Translations under genes and position numbers: made by a program
The notes under the pieces: model-generated
The model's input: only the letters and a program-made list of their open reading frames with translations
Database searches by the model: none
Told to the model about the DNA's origin: nothing
Shown here: piece after piece, positions 1 to 8,271 of the stretch
Layout of the letters: each line of letters begins with the position of its first letter
How positions within the stretch are numbered: the stretch's first letter is position 1
NCBI GenBank assembly: GCA_002328075.1
Contig: DCVT01000031.1
Location: forward strand, 372,001-436,000
From: Anaerolineales bacterium UBA2181
GTDB lineage: Bacteria > Chloroflexota > Anaerolineae > Promineifilales > UBA4811
DNA: 64,000 bases
Direction: 5' to 3'

Positions 1-422
1 AAAAGGAACGTGTATCCGGTAGGGCGCCGTGACATGGCGCGATACGCGGTTGTCACCATGAAAAAGAGCAGAAGAGAGGCTGCCGAAGCCTCTAAAGGGA
101 ACAGTGTGTACTGGAACAGCCAAGTCATCGCTCTTCCACCGGGGCCTTGTTGTTCCAACAAGGCGATGATGATGACCAGAGACGCTGCCAGGATCAGTAT
201 CAGGCTGTAAGGCCATTCCCGGCGCATCTCTGCAACCCGACCCACATGGACACTGAACAGGTTCAGGATGCCCAGCAGGAACGCGACCGCCGCCAGAATG
301 GCTGCCCATCGGATGAACAGCAGGTGAACCGCAAGACCTGGCACCAGAGGGGCAAAAAGGTATCCGACCAACGTGGTGAGTCCAACGGTGACCGCAATCG
401 CGGTAGGAATTCCTCGCCTCAC
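1..422 (-). CDS. Integral membrane protein, partial (cut by window start)
   Basis: The gene runs off the left edge, so only its first 140 codons are seen. It starts at GTG 422 behind the ribosome site AGCAGGAG. The product has at least four long hydrophobic helices separated by short charged loops (for example around HVGRVAEMRREWPY) and no motif I can tie to a named family. It lies 12 bases after the stop of the DUF6754 gene on the same strand, so the two are probably co-transcribed. In other genomes DUF6754 genes also neighbour unnamed membrane proteins, so a joint membrane assembly is likely but unproven. Confidence 0.72.
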   Translation of the reverse strand, partial: MRRGIPTAIAVTVGLTTLVGYLFAPLVPGLAVHLLFIRWAAILAAVAFLLGILNLFSVHVGRVAEMRREWPYSLILILAASLVIIIALLEQQGPGGRAMTWLFQYTLFPLEASAASLLLFFMVTTAYRAMSRRPTGYTFL

Positions 423-434
423 GGCCGACTCCTG

Positions 435-1184
435 CTAAAACAAGGACACTCCCAATAGCGTGTGCACCAAAACACTCAGTAGGACCAACGCCACAATGCC
501 AAGGCGCACCCAGTCCTCTGCTGCCAGGCTGGCCAAATGGGCAGGGCGTCCCTGCAAATAGGCCGGCGCGGCAAATATCTCCTCACCGATGATCGGGTTG
601 TCGACCACGGCCACCAACAAGGCCATGGCCTGGGGATTGTCGCTGCCGAATACCTGCGGGATGCCTTTTTGAGCCACTGGCCCGGCCAGCAGCAGTGCTT
701 CTGTGTCGAAAGAACCGATCATTACGTTGGCCGCCGTTGCATCCGCCTCCAGGCGGCTAGAGGCGCCCAGGGCATAGATAGCCGGCTGCGGTGATACCAT
801 CTCCACCCGAGTGGGGTCGTGCTCGTCTGCGCGTGAATGGCGAGCAAAAGCCTGGCGTAGCGAATCCTGGGCAGCTGCCGCCAGAAGGGGATCCGCCACG
901 GTGACCAGAGGCGGCGACCCATAGACGCATCCCTTGTCCGCCAGTTCGTCCAGCACGGCCAGGCCGGCCAGTGTAGCAATGGTCCGGTTATCATTGACCC
1001 CCGCTGTACCCATGGAAACGTGAACAGTCTGCCCACTTTCGACGGCCTTGCCTGCCAACGACGGCAAACTCGCGAGAGACGGAATCGCACGCACGTGGAC
1101 CGGACGACCGGACTGGATTCGCCTGGTGAACAGGAGTATCAGGACAATCGTGACGAGAACGATGAGCGCACCGACCAAAGCCAA
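435..1184 (-). CDS. DUF6754 domain membrane protein
   Basis: About 249 residues. The N-terminus is one hydrophobic helix (ALVGALIVLVTIVLILLF), followed by a soluble alpha/beta domain with the DUF6754 pattern: a 'GTAGVNDNRTIATLAGLAVL' block, a central GSFDTEALLL segment, and 'IIGEEIFAAPAYL' before a second C-terminal hydrophobic helix. The start is TTG 1184: the ribosome site GGAGGAG is formed by the last codons of the upstream gene, two bases away. A longer frame continues to 1382 but overlaps that gene and lacks coding character. Role unknown; the family is common in Chloroflexota and sits with other membrane genes. Confidence 0.82.
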   Translation of the reverse strand: MALVGALIVLVTIVLILLFTRRIQSGRPVHVRAIPSLASLPSLAGKAVESGQTVHVSMGTAGVNDNRTIATLAGLAVLDELADKGCVYGSPPLVTVADPLLAAAAQDSLRQAFARHSRADEHDPTRVEMVSPQPAIYALGASSRLEADATAANVMIGSFDTEALLLAGPVAQKGIPQVFGSDNPQAMALLVAVVDNPIIGEEIFAAPAYLQGRPAHLASLAAEDWVRLGIVALVLLSVLVHTLLGVSLF

Positions 1185-1186
1185 CT

Positions 1187-1438
1187 CTAGATCTCCTCCA
1201 GCCGGGTCCGCAGCGCGGCTATTGCCTCCGGTTGCTCCAGAAAATGAGCCCAGGCGGCAAAACGTCCGGGGTCCGCCAGCCAGCCCACGGCCGGCTGGGC
1301 GACCCACAGCAACTGGCCCAAGAGAAACGCCAGTGGTTGGCATCCATCGATGAGAGTGGCGGCGATATCGGCTACCCCCCACCGGTGGATCTGTTGGGCG
1401 ATCTGATCTACCAGCTCTGCTTGCCCTGGCTCCTTCAT
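1187..1438 (-). CDS. Small conserved protein of the DUF6754 cluster
   Basis: An 83-residue acidic, helical product beginning MKEPGQAELVDQ. It is rich in Leu, Ala and Trp with a hydrophobic centre (LAFLLGQLLWVAQ). I do not recognise the family. The strong promoter at 1505-1533 would begin transcription near base 1498, just inside an in-frame ATG at 1501. That upstream ATG is therefore unlikely unless translation is leaderless, and ATG 1438 is preferred. The stop is two bases from the start of the DUF6754 gene, implying translational coupling. The 343-codon open frame that extends to 2218 is antisense to the next gene and is not real. Confidence 0.6.
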   Translation of the reverse strand: MKEPGQAELVDQIAQQIHRWGVADIAATLIDGCQPLAFLLGQLLWVAQPAVGWLADPGRFAAWAHFLEQPEAIAALRTRLEEI

Positions 1439-1504
1439 GCCTAAAGAGGGCGCCAACTGGTACGTCTTGGCGGAGATACCTGCTCGCAGCCCATCCTCCA
1501 TGGT

Positions 1505-1533
1505 ATTGTAGCCAGTTTGACCCGGCCGGTCAA
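1505..1533 (-). promoter_or_regulatory. Sigma-70 promoter for the DUF6754 cluster
   Basis: On the minus strand, TTGACC (1528-1533) and TACAAT (1505-1510) are separated by 17 bp. It drives the small protein, DUF6754 and the membrane gene leftwards. It is divergent from the promoter at 1573-1600, so a region of under 100 bp serves both directions. Confidence 0.7.
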
Positions 1534-1572
1534 ACGGTCGACGGCAGCTTGACGTAAAGCAGTATATCATGT

Positions 1573-1600
1573 TTGCGATGGGGTGTAAAGCCGGTATAAT
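1573..1600 (+). promoter_or_regulatory. Sigma-70 promoter for the XPB-like gene
   Basis: TTGCGA (1573-1578), 16-bp spacer, TATAAT (1595-1600). The expected start of transcription is near 1607, giving a leader of about 40 bases before ATG 1646. Confidence 0.65.
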
Positions 1601-1645
1601 GCGAATGCAAGTTGGTGTCGGGTTGTCCTGCATTGCGTGTTGCTC

Positions 1646-3328
1646 ATGCGTGACCTGAGACTCTCTCTGGCGCAGCACGAGACGGCCACGTTGAGGGCCA
1701 TTGCCGAGGGGTGGGGTGTGAACCCAGCCGGTCTCTCGAGCCGCCTCACGGCCGAGAGGCTGGCTGACATAATCCTGTCGGCTGACTGGTCGGCAGAGTA
1801 CAGGGACCTGCCGGCGGCGGAACAGGGTGCGTTGGCTGAACTTGCGGCCGCCGGCGGGTACGCATTGGCTGGCACGTTTTTTCGCCGACATGGATCGATT
1901 CGGGCTTTTGGGCCAAGTCGCTTGGCGCGCGAACAACCGTGGAACAAACCTCAAGGGGCCTCCGAAGGTCTCTGGTATCGGGGGGTTCTCTTTTCTGCCT
2001 TTCAGCAGACCGAGTTGGGAAGCCAGCAGGTGGTCTACGTGCCGGACGATCTTCGGGCGCTTTTGCCGGTGCCGGGCGACAAACAACCCCGCCTGGAGCT
2101 TGTTCCTGTTCAGGATACCAGGGCAGTGGTTCGCCGACCGGCCGCGGTGGGACTGGTCGATGACTGCTGCACGCTCTTGGCGTATGTTCAACGAAGCACA
2201 ATATCCGCTCATGCGCAAACGGCACTCCCGACAGAGGAGCTGTTACCGTTCCTTCGGTGCAAGGAGCGTGCCCGGTTGGAGTTGATTTGGACTCTGTTGC
2301 TGGAGGCTGGCCTGCTGGAAATCCAATCCGATTTTCTCTGTATGGTTCGTGACCCGGCCCACAAGTGGCTGACGGCATCTCTGTCGGAGCAAACGACCAC
2401 ACTGGTTCAAGCGTGGTCACGCAGCCGTGATTGGAATGATCTCCGCCACATTCCGGAGCTGGTGTGCGAACCGACCGGCTGGGAAAACGATCCTGTCCTG
2501 CCACGCCAACTGGTGCTCAGATTGCTGGTTGACCTGGCCCCAGAGAGCTGGTGGTTGTTGAAAAGCCTTCCCGCCGCGGTCAAAGTGGCTCAACCCGATT
2601 TTCAGCGCACTGGCGGCGAGTATGATGCCTGGTACATTTCGGACTCGAAAACGGGTGAGTACCTCATCGGTTATCATCATTGGGACCGTGTAGAGGGTGC
2701 GCTGTTGAATTTTCTGGTGACAGGGCCGCTCCACTGGCTTGGGTTGGTGGAACTGGGAGAAATGACTCAGGGAGGGGATCCGGCATTTCGACCGACACCG
2801 GCTGGCCGCACGTACGCCCGGACTGGCGCCTGGCCCCAATCGCCCGTTCCGGTCCGGGTATCCATCCAGGTGAATGCTGATGCCACCATCGCCGTGCCGG
2901 CGGCGGTAGATCGCTTCACCCGATTCTTTGTCGCGCGGATGACTGATTGGGAGCCGCTCGCCGGCGCAGGTGCGACTTTTCGATATCGCGTGACCCCCCG
3001 CTCACTCGAGCGGCTGAGGGAGAGTGACACGGAGCCTGACCAGGCGATGGCATTCCTGGCCAGCAGGAATGGTCGGCCACTGCCACGGTCATTCAGAGAT
3101 GCGGTATCGGCATGGGCGCGGACTGGGGCGCAGGTCCAGCTCGGCCGGTTGACCGTGCTCCAGGTGCGGGATGATGCGACCATGGCAAAGCTTCAGGCGT
3201 CGCCCAAGGTGCAGCCTCTACTGGGTGAGGCCCTGGGACCACGGTCGGCCGTCGTGCGCACCGCTGATTGGCGGCGCCTGGTCGGCGCCATCGCCGAGTT
3301 AGGCCTGCTGACCGACCTGCAACTATGA
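1646..3328 (+). CDS. Helicase XPB/Ssl2 N-terminal-like protein
   Basis: About 560 residues. The layout fits the 'helicase-associated' or XPB/Ssl2 N-terminal family found as stand-alone proteins in actinobacteria and Chloroflexota: a helical N-terminal part with winged-helix-like segments, a middle region rich in Trp and Leu, and a C-terminal part starting VSIQVNADATIAVP and continuing FRYRVTPRSLERLRE. No Walker A or DEAD motif is present, so it is not a helicase by itself. GTG 1637 in the same frame is an alternative start. It probably binds DNA or another protein. It converges on the DUF3786 gene. Confidence 0.68.
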   Translation: MRDLRLSLAQHETATLRAIAEGWGVNPAGLSSRLTAERLADIILSADWSAEYRDLPAAEQGALAELAAAGGYALAGTFFRRHGSIRAFGPSRLAREQPWNKPQGASEGLWYRGVLFSAFQQTELGSQQVVYVPDDLRALLPVPGDKQPRLELVPVQDTRAVVRRPAAVGLVDDCCTLLAYVQRSTISAHAQTALPTEELLPFLRCKERARLELIWTLLLEAGLLEIQSDFLCMVRDPAHKWLTASLSEQTTTLVQAWSRSRDWNDLRHIPELVCEPTGWENDPVLPRQLVLRLLVDLAPESWWLLKSLPAAVKVAQPDFQRTGGEYDAWYISDSKTGEYLIGYHHWDRVEGALLNFLVTGPLHWLGLVELGEMTQGGDPAFRPTPAGRTYARTGAWPQSPVPVRVSIQVNADATIAVPAAVDRFTRFFVARMTDWEPLAGAGATFRYRVTPRSLERLRESDTEPDQAMAFLASRNGRPLPRSFRDAVSAWARTGAQVQLGRLTVLQVRDDATMAKLQASPKVQPLLGEALGPRSAVVRTADWRRLVGAIAELGLLTDLQL

Positions 3329-3363
3329 GCCCGCAGTAGGCGCGTAACTACCTCAAAGGTTCC

Positions 3364-4011
3364 TCATCGCGGCAGCTGTTTCCCGGCAATGAGGCGCCGG
3401 GCCAGGATGCTGCCCAAGAGGGCGCAGGCGTCGACAGGCAGATGGAGGCCGGCCGACGCGTCAAAGAGCACCTGGGCTGAGGAGGGGAGGTTTTCCTCGC
3501 CCAACCAGTAGACAATCAGCAGGGGGACGCGGGGAAGCGCGTCGAAGGCGTATCCCGCGTTCCCCACCGCCTCCCACCGGCCTCCCAACTGCTCAGCAAC
3601 GTGGCAGAAAGCGGGCAAATCCTCCCCGTAAGCTCTCACAATCTCGCGGCCGGTGTAACCCTGGAACGCCAGGTGGTAAAAACCCCCATCGGGCAGTTCT
3701 CGAAATGAGACCCACCGACCGGTCACGGGAGCGCCACGGGTGGTAGTCAGGTGGTACAGCATCATTGCCTGCGTATAGACATGAGCCTCCTGGCGGCTCT
3801 GCGCATCGACTACCCGGTAATCTGGCAAGGTGACCAGGACCGGCTGACCCATGACGGCGGTATGAAGGCAGGAACCGGCGGGGTCCAGAACTGAGCCGCT
3901 CCACGCGGCCAGCAGAGACGGATCCGCCGCTCGTAGCTGGCTGCTCAGCTCTTGGATTCTGCGCTGCAGACTGGTCGGGTCGCGGACGGTTTCCAGGTCG
4001 AGAGGGGTCAC
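3364..4011 (-). CDS. DUF3786 domain protein
   Basis: A 215-residue cytoplasmic protein. The DUF3786 signature is visible: GRWVSFRELPDGGFYHLAF near residue 100, then LGGRWEAVGNAGYAFDALPRV, then 'PLLIVYWLGEENLPSSAQ', and a final helix carrying VDACALLGSILARRL. The family occurs in anaerobes and is sometimes fused or adjacent to corrinoid or Fe-S proteins, but its biochemical role is not known. The start is GTG 4011, behind AGGAG seven bases upstream. It follows the HI0933-type flavoprotein by 14 bases on the same strand and is likely its operon partner. Confidence 0.82.
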   Translation of the reverse strand: MTPLDLETVRDPTSLQRRIQELSSQLRAADPSLLAAWSGSVLDPAGSCLHTAVMGQPVLVTLPDYRVVDAQSRQEAHVYTQAMMLYHLTTTRGAPVTGRWVSFRELPDGGFYHLAFQGYTGREIVRAYGEDLPAFCHVAEQLGGRWEAVGNAGYAFDALPRVPLLIVYWLGEENLPSSAQVLFDASAGLHLPVDACALLGSILARRLIAGKQLPR

Positions 4012-4025
4012 TTGTTATCTCCTGA

Positions 4026-5252
4026 TCATGGATCGCCCACAGCCATGCCCGCAACAGCGCCGCTGGTAAAGGCGAACTGCAGGTTGAAACCCCCACATGG
4101 TCCGACAACGTCCAATACCTCTCCGACGAGATAAAGCCCGCGGACCCGGCGCGATTCCATGGTGTTCGGATCCACTTCGGACACCGGTACGCCCCCGGCC
4201 GAGAGTTGACTGAACTGAAAACCACGTGTGCCGCGGACTTCAACCGTGACAGCAGTGAGTCTGCGCAGCAGCACTTCCAGTTGGTGATCGGAGACTTGGT
4301 TAAGGCAGACGCTATCCGGTAACCCAGCCTGGGCGATGAAGACCGGTGGCATCTTGGGCGGCAATACTGATCCCAAGGCGATGCTCAGGGGCAGAGGGTC
4401 ATCACGCCTGGCTGCAATGAACTGGCGCAACCAATCCAGGTGGGTTGGAATGAGGTTGATAACCAGGCGTTGGGGAGTTTTCCCAGGTCCGGCCTGGACC
4501 AGGTGGCTCAGGTCCATGGCGGCTGGGCCGCTGAAACCAAACTCGGTGAACAACAGGTTTCCCGCTGTTTCCCCTAGCTTGTCTTCACCCTCGTACAGTG
4601 CCAGGCGGACGTCAAGCCGGACCCCCTGCAAGGCATGATACGGCCGCACATCGGCGCGAATGGGCGCCAGCGCCGGTCTGGGTGGCACGACGGTGTGCCC
4701 CAGCCTTTCCAGGATGGGAAAGCACTCGCCTCGCGATCCCAGGGCAGGGTATGCACTTCCCCCAGCAGCCACGATCAACCGGTCCACCCCGAAGGTCCGC
4801 GGTGGCGCCTCCGTTTCCAGCAGAAACCCTGGCGTCAGCAAGTGGATGTCGCTGATCGTGGTCTTGAGGTGTAGCTGCACGCCCACGTTCTGCAACGCCG
4901 CCTCAAACGCCTTCTGGACCGTCACCGCCGAATTGGAGACCGGGTAGTACCAGCCATCATGAGTGGCGAAGGTCAGGACTCCCATCGCGCGCAGGAGCGA
5001 GAGCAAGGACTCCCGGCCGAACTTTTCCAGGGCCAACGACAGAAAGGAGCGATCAGCACACGAGTACCGCTCCGGAGCGACTAGCGAATTCGTGAGGTTG
5101 CAGCGGCCGTTGCCGGTAACCAGCAGTTTGCGGCCAATGGCGGGGTTGCTGTCGAACAACAGCACCCGCGAGCATCCTCGGGCGGCATGCAGCGCTGCCA
5201 TCACGCCGGCCGAGCCAGCACCAACAATGCCTATGGTAGGGTGGTCACCCAT
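4026..5252 (-). CDS. HI0933-family NAD(P)/FAD-dependent oxidoreductase
   Basis: A 408-residue flavoprotein. The N-terminal FAD-binding Rossmann motif GIVGAGSAGVMAALHAA is followed by the family signature GRKLLVTGNGRCNLTNS. The C-terminal 'GLYLVGEVLDVVGPCGGFNL' block closes the FAD site. This is the YhiN/BaiN type (often annotated aminoacetone oxidase family); the physiological substrate of most members is unknown. ATG 5252 overlaps the end of the TPR gene by 8 bases; an in-frame TTG at 5273 is a less likely start. It is followed closely by the DUF3786 gene. Confidence 0.9.
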   Translation of the reverse strand: MGDHPTIGIVGAGSAGVMAALHAARGCSRVLLFDSNPAIGRKLLVTGNGRCNLTNSLVAPERYSCADRSFLSLALEKFGRESLLSLLRAMGVLTFATHDGWYYPVSNSAVTVQKAFEAALQNVGVQLHLKTTISDIHLLTPGFLLETEAPPRTFGVDRLIVAAGGSAYPALGSRGECFPILERLGHTVVPPRPALAPIRADVRPYHALQGVRLDVRLALYEGEDKLGETAGNLLFTEFGFSGPAAMDLSHLVQAGPGKTPQRLVINLIPTHLDWLRQFIAARRDDPLPLSIALGSVLPPKMPPVFIAQAGLPDSVCLNQVSDHQLEVLLRRLTAVTVEVRGTRGFQFSQLSAGGVPVSEVDPNTMESRRVRGLYLVGEVLDVVGPCGGFNLQFAFTSGAVAGMAVGDP

Positions 5253-5844
5253 CCTTTCGCTTGCCGCGGTCAAGGGCTTTTTGGGCCCCCACGGAATACA
5301 GCGAGCCCGGCATCAAGTCAATGACTTGGTTGAACTCGATCACCGCTTTGGCATCCTCGCCATGGCGCTGGTAAGCGACGGCCAGGTTGTAGCGGACGGC
5401 CGCCTCGTATTTGGGACTGCTCAGCGTGTCAAAGGCGGGCAACAGCCCCTGCAGTTGGGAGATGGCCTGGGTGATCTGGTTTTGCTTTAGCATGTGCACG
5501 CCCTGATTCAGTTGGGCGATCAGCCGACTGATCGGGTCGGGTTTTAGCCCAAGAGCCAGGCGGTACAGGCGGGTCGCCGGCGCGACCATGCCCCGACGGG
5601 CTAACAGGTTGGCCAGGTCAACCAGGAGCCGGGCTCGCATGGTGACCAGGTACAGCAAGGCAACCAACAGGACAGGCTGCATCGGTCGGTTCGCCGCCAG
5701 AGATAGCCCAATCAGGACTGCTGCTGCCATTACGATCTCGACGGCAACCTGCCACGAAAGCCCCTCTCTTCTCAACGTCGAGAGCAGGCCAATGACCAGG
5801 GTGTATAACAGGGCGACCAGAACGAGCAATATATACGGATTCAC
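5245..5844 (-). CDS. Membrane-anchored TPR protein
   Basis: A 199-residue protein. Three hydrophobic helices occupy residues 1-75 (MNPYILLVLVALLYTLVIGL, then EIVMAAAVLIGLSLAA, then PVLLVALLYLVTM). They are followed by tetratricopeptide-like helices, including 'YNLAVAYQRHGEDAKAVIEF' and 'QVIDLMPGSLYSVGAQKAL'. TPRs mediate protein contacts, so this is probably a membrane scaffold. It is the first gene of a three-gene minus-strand unit with the HI0933-like flavoprotein and DUF3786. A hairpin at 5866-5911 separates it from the ArsA array upstream. Confidence 0.75.
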   Translation of the reverse strand: MNPYILLVLVALLYTLVIGLLSTLRREGLSWQVAVEIVMAAAVLIGLSLAANRPMQPVLLVALLYLVTMRARLLVDLANLLARRGMVAPATRLYRLALGLKPDPISRLIAQLNQGVHMLKQNQITQAISQLQGLLPAFDTLSSPKYEAAVRYNLAVAYQRHGEDAKAVIEFNQVIDLMPGSLYSVGAQKALDRGKRKDG

Positions 5845-5865
5845 GATGCGTTCTTTCGGCGAACA

Positions 5866-5911
5866 GTGCGTCCCGCGTGTTGCTCAATGCAGCTCCACGC
5901 GCAGGACGCAC
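5866..5911 (-). terminator. Hairpin after the ArsA array
   Basis: GTGCGTC (5866-5872) pairs with GACGCAC (5905-5911). Inside this, GCGTG pairs with CACGC after a small bulge, with a 16-base loop. It lies just downstream of the stop of the first ArsA gene. There is no U-run, so it may be an mRNA-stabilising or Rho-assisted end rather than a classical intrinsic terminator. Confidence 0.45.
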
Positions 5912-5932
5912 TCTGTCGGTCGGTGAGCGTTT

Positions 5933-6907
5933 TCAGGAAAAGAGAAACTGGGCTGTGCGCTCGAGCATATGCACTCCTCGAACTTCGGTCTCAAAGAGCG
6001 GTACGATCGCTCGCACATCTGCGAAACTCTGCCAGATCTCCTCCATGTAGCCGGCCTGCATGCTGACCCGGTTGCGCACGAATTCGGGGGCATCTTCGCT
6101 GACCATCGTTTGGTCGATGAGCATGTTTACCACAACTCCACCCACCGGTATGCCAAAGTCGTGGAACCACGCAATGAACCGCTTGATCACGGCGATGGGG
6201 AGAGCCTCCGGCAGTGTCACGAAAAAGAAGGCGGTCTTTTGGTCATCGGTGAGTAGCATTTTGGCGTTTTCCATCCGCCCGCGAAAGCTGATCAGGTACT
6301 CCATCAGCGGGTCCTTTTCCTGCTTTTTCTTGCGGAAGGATAGCAGGTCGCGCAGGCTCTGTGCCTCCTTGCGGCTCTGCATCATCTTGTTGACCCACAG
6401 TCCATAAACCGATGACATGCCCAACAAACGACGAGCATTGGCCGTCGGAGCGGTGTCAAAGACGTAGGCTTCGTATTTGTCCTCGAACATGATGTCGATC
6501 ATGTTCTCAAACATGGCCGATTCCTCAAAGGCCGGGTTCATGGTGGCGGACTCGACGAATTCGTCGGCTTTGGTCTTGATCTCCGCAAACCGGAGGAACC
6601 ACTCGATCTTTTCGCGGATCTCGCGTTTGGACTTTTGGATAGTATCCCGGGTATCGATCTCGTGAGCCCACAAGTTGGGGACCCCGCTGACCGGGGTGGG
6701 TTTGCCAAACACATCCTGGTCCAGCATGGATGTGAGGCTGTGAACCGGGTTGGTGGAAGCCAGCAGCGTCCGTTTGCCCCGTTGGGCCTGCCAAAGCGCG
6801 GCCGCTCCTGCCAGCACGGTCTTGCCCACACCGCCCTTGCCCCCATAGAAGCTGTATTTGAGGCCCGGATGTTCGGCGATGAACTGGGGCATGTTCTTTT
6901 CAATCAT
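5933..6907 (-). CDS. ArsA/Get3-family ATPase, copy 1 (Asp to Asn in switch I)
   Basis: A 324-residue P-loop ATPase of the ArsA/Get3 (deviant Walker A) group. The P-loop is YGGKGGVGKTVLAG at residues 20-33, with the signature Lys intact. Switch II is VFDTAPTANARRLL. The adenine-site Asn lies in VVVNMLIDQ. Switch I reads STNPVHSL where ArsA and Get3 have STDPAHSL/NL; the AAC codon is clear on the minus strand. In yeast Get3 the equivalent D57N change abolishes ATP hydrolysis, so this copy may be a catalytically weak partner. No CxxC zinc motif is present. It overlaps the second ATPase by ATGA and has GGAGG before its start. Confidence 0.88.
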   Translation of the reverse strand: MIEKNMPQFIAEHPGLKYSFYGGKGGVGKTVLAGAAALWQAQRGKRTLLASTNPVHSLTSMLDQDVFGKPTPVSGVPNLWAHEIDTRDTIQKSKREIREKIEWFLRFAEIKTKADEFVESATMNPAFEESAMFENMIDIMFEDKYEAYVFDTAPTANARRLLGMSSVYGLWVNKMMQSRKEAQSLRDLLSFRKKKQEKDPLMEYLISFRGRMENAKMLLTDDQKTAFFFVTLPEALPIAVIKRFIAWFHDFGIPVGGVVVNMLIDQTMVSEDAPEFVRNRVSMQAGYMEEIWQSFADVRAIVPLFETEVRGVHMLERTAQFLFS

Positions 6908-7884
6908 GCGGCACCTCCAAACATGACCTCTGCCATTCTCTCGATCATCTTTAGACCCGTGATATCCCGCTCAAACTCGGGAATTCGCGCCAGCACCTGG
7001 TTGCCAAAGAGCGTATCGATCCGCTCCAGGTAACCGCGCTGCATCTCGAGCCGGTTGCGCAGGTAAGCCGGGATGTCCAGTTGGGCAAGGTCGGGCGGAA
7101 TAACCCGGTTGACAATGTAACCGGACAACGGTACCTGGAATTTGGCAAACAGGCCGGCGGCCTTTTGCGTGTCCAGGATCACCATCTCCTCGGGAATGAT
7201 GACAAAAAAGAATGCGGTCTTTTCCTTGTCGGTCAGGATGCCAGAAGAGGTGTTGATGCGATATTTGATATCCTGCAATTCACGGAGGATCAAGTCCTCT
7301 TCGGTCTCCTTGCCTCGTTTCATGATGGTGGCCACCTGGGCGTACTCTTCCATCTCCTGGCGCAAGCCGGTGATCTTGCCGATCCACTCATCGTACACGC
7401 TGGCCATGCTCAAGTAGTACAGCGCGTGGCCCAGAGGAACCAGGTCATAGATGTAATAGTCGAATTCGCCGCCCACCACGATGTCCACTACCCGGTCAAA
7501 AATGGCGCTTTCCTCCATGGCCGGTTCAGCTGCTGCCGCCTGAATATAGTCATCGATTTCCTCCGGCACTTTATCCAAGCCGTACATGTCCAGGATCCGT
7601 TTGCGAATCTCGTCCTGGTATTGCCGGATCTGTTGGTCGGCGTCGATCTCTTGAGCATACAGGTTATGCGCTATCTCCACAGCGCCCTTGCCAAAGATGT
7701 CCCTTTGGAAGATATCGCTCAGCGAAGCCTGGGGGTCGACCGAAAAGACCAGCACTTTGTGGCCGTGCTGCGCCAGCCAGTAGGCAGCGGCGGCCGAAAA
7801 GGTGGTTTTACCCAGACCACCCTTGCCCCCGAACATGATGTAGCGACGCTCGGGGTGTTCCTGGAAAATACCTGCGAGTGACAA
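6904..7884 (-). CDS. ArsA/Get3-family ATPase, copy 2
   Basis: A 326-residue paralogue of the neighbouring ATPase. The P-loop is FGGKGGLGKTTFSAAA. Switch I keeps the catalytic Asp (FSVDPQASLSDIF), but switch II is divergent: YDLVPLGHALYYL instead of DTAPTGHTLRL. The two copies share the segment KTAFFFV and the C-terminal YLRNRLEMQRGYLERI. The true start is TTG 7884, five bases after AAGGAGG; a TTG at 7899 in frame overlaps that ribosome site. No zinc CxxC is seen. Get3-like ATPases act as dimers, and co-translation with copy 1 suggests a heterodimer. Confidence 0.88.
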   Translation of the reverse strand: MSLAGIFQEHPERRYIMFGGKGGLGKTTFSAAAAYWLAQHGHKVLVFSVDPQASLSDIFQRDIFGKGAVEIAHNLYAQEIDADQQIRQYQDEIRKRILDMYGLDKVPEEIDDYIQAAAAEPAMEESAIFDRVVDIVVGGEFDYYIYDLVPLGHALYYLSMASVYDEWIGKITGLRQEMEEYAQVATIMKRGKETEEDLILRELQDIKYRINTSSGILTDKEKTAFFFVIIPEEMVILDTQKAAGLFAKFQVPLSGYIVNRVIPPDLAQLDIPAYLRNRLEMQRGYLERIDTLFGNQVLARIPEFERDITGLKMIERMAEVMFGGAA

Positions 7885-7909
7885 GACAACCTCCTTCAAG
7901 TGGTTCGAT

Positions 7910-8185
7910 TCAGGCCAAAGCGTCGGTGAGGTCGCGTTCGCGCAACATCCGGCGCTTCCAGGTAGAGATCTGAGGCACCACGTACGGCAACAGGCGGAGT
8001 GAATAGTAGGGCGGCAGAATGGGAACGCCCAGCAGATCGCCCATGGTGATGAGGATGAACAGGTGCTCCATACTCCCGCGAGTCTTGAGGGCGAATCGGG
8101 CCATGTCGTGCCCTGCCAGGCCGTAAAGAGTTCCCTTGGCGGCGTCTAGAATTTGCCGAAACTTGGATTGCTTTGTCTCTGTCAT
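7910..8185 (-). CDS. Small hydrophobic protein of the ArsA cluster, copy 1
   Basis: 91 residues beginning MTETKQSKFRQIL, with AAAGGATG as ribosome site. A hydrophobic core, FILITMGDLLGVPILPPYY, is followed by LLPYVVPQISTWKRR and ends RERDLTDALA. The gene 500 bases upstream encodes a close paralogue with the same core. I do not recognise a named domain. Proline-rich hydrophobic segments suit a membrane-associated helix hairpin. Its position directly before two ArsA/Get3-like ATPases suggests a subunit or client of those ATPases; this is inference from context. Confidence 0.8.
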   Translation of the reverse strand: MTETKQSKFRQILDAAKGTLYGLAGHDMARFALKTRGSMEHLFILITMGDLLGVPILPPYYSLRLLPYVVPQISTWKRRMLRERDLTDALA

Positions 8186-8271
8186 GTGTCATCCTTTTCT
8201 CAATATGAGGTCACGATTGTATCTGATAGTGCGTCCCAACGGCAAAATAACCACCAGGTATCCCACACCTG

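Noticed and set aside
1187..2218. 343-codon open frame on the minus strand
   Set aside because: Beyond 1501 it is antisense to the XPB-like gene, with Arg/Pro-rich composition and no start signal. Only the end of the frame is kept as the small protein.
5933..7884. Arsenic resistance operon
   Set aside because: The ATPases belong to the ArsA superfamily, but arsR, arsB, arsC and arsD are absent and the partner genes are different.
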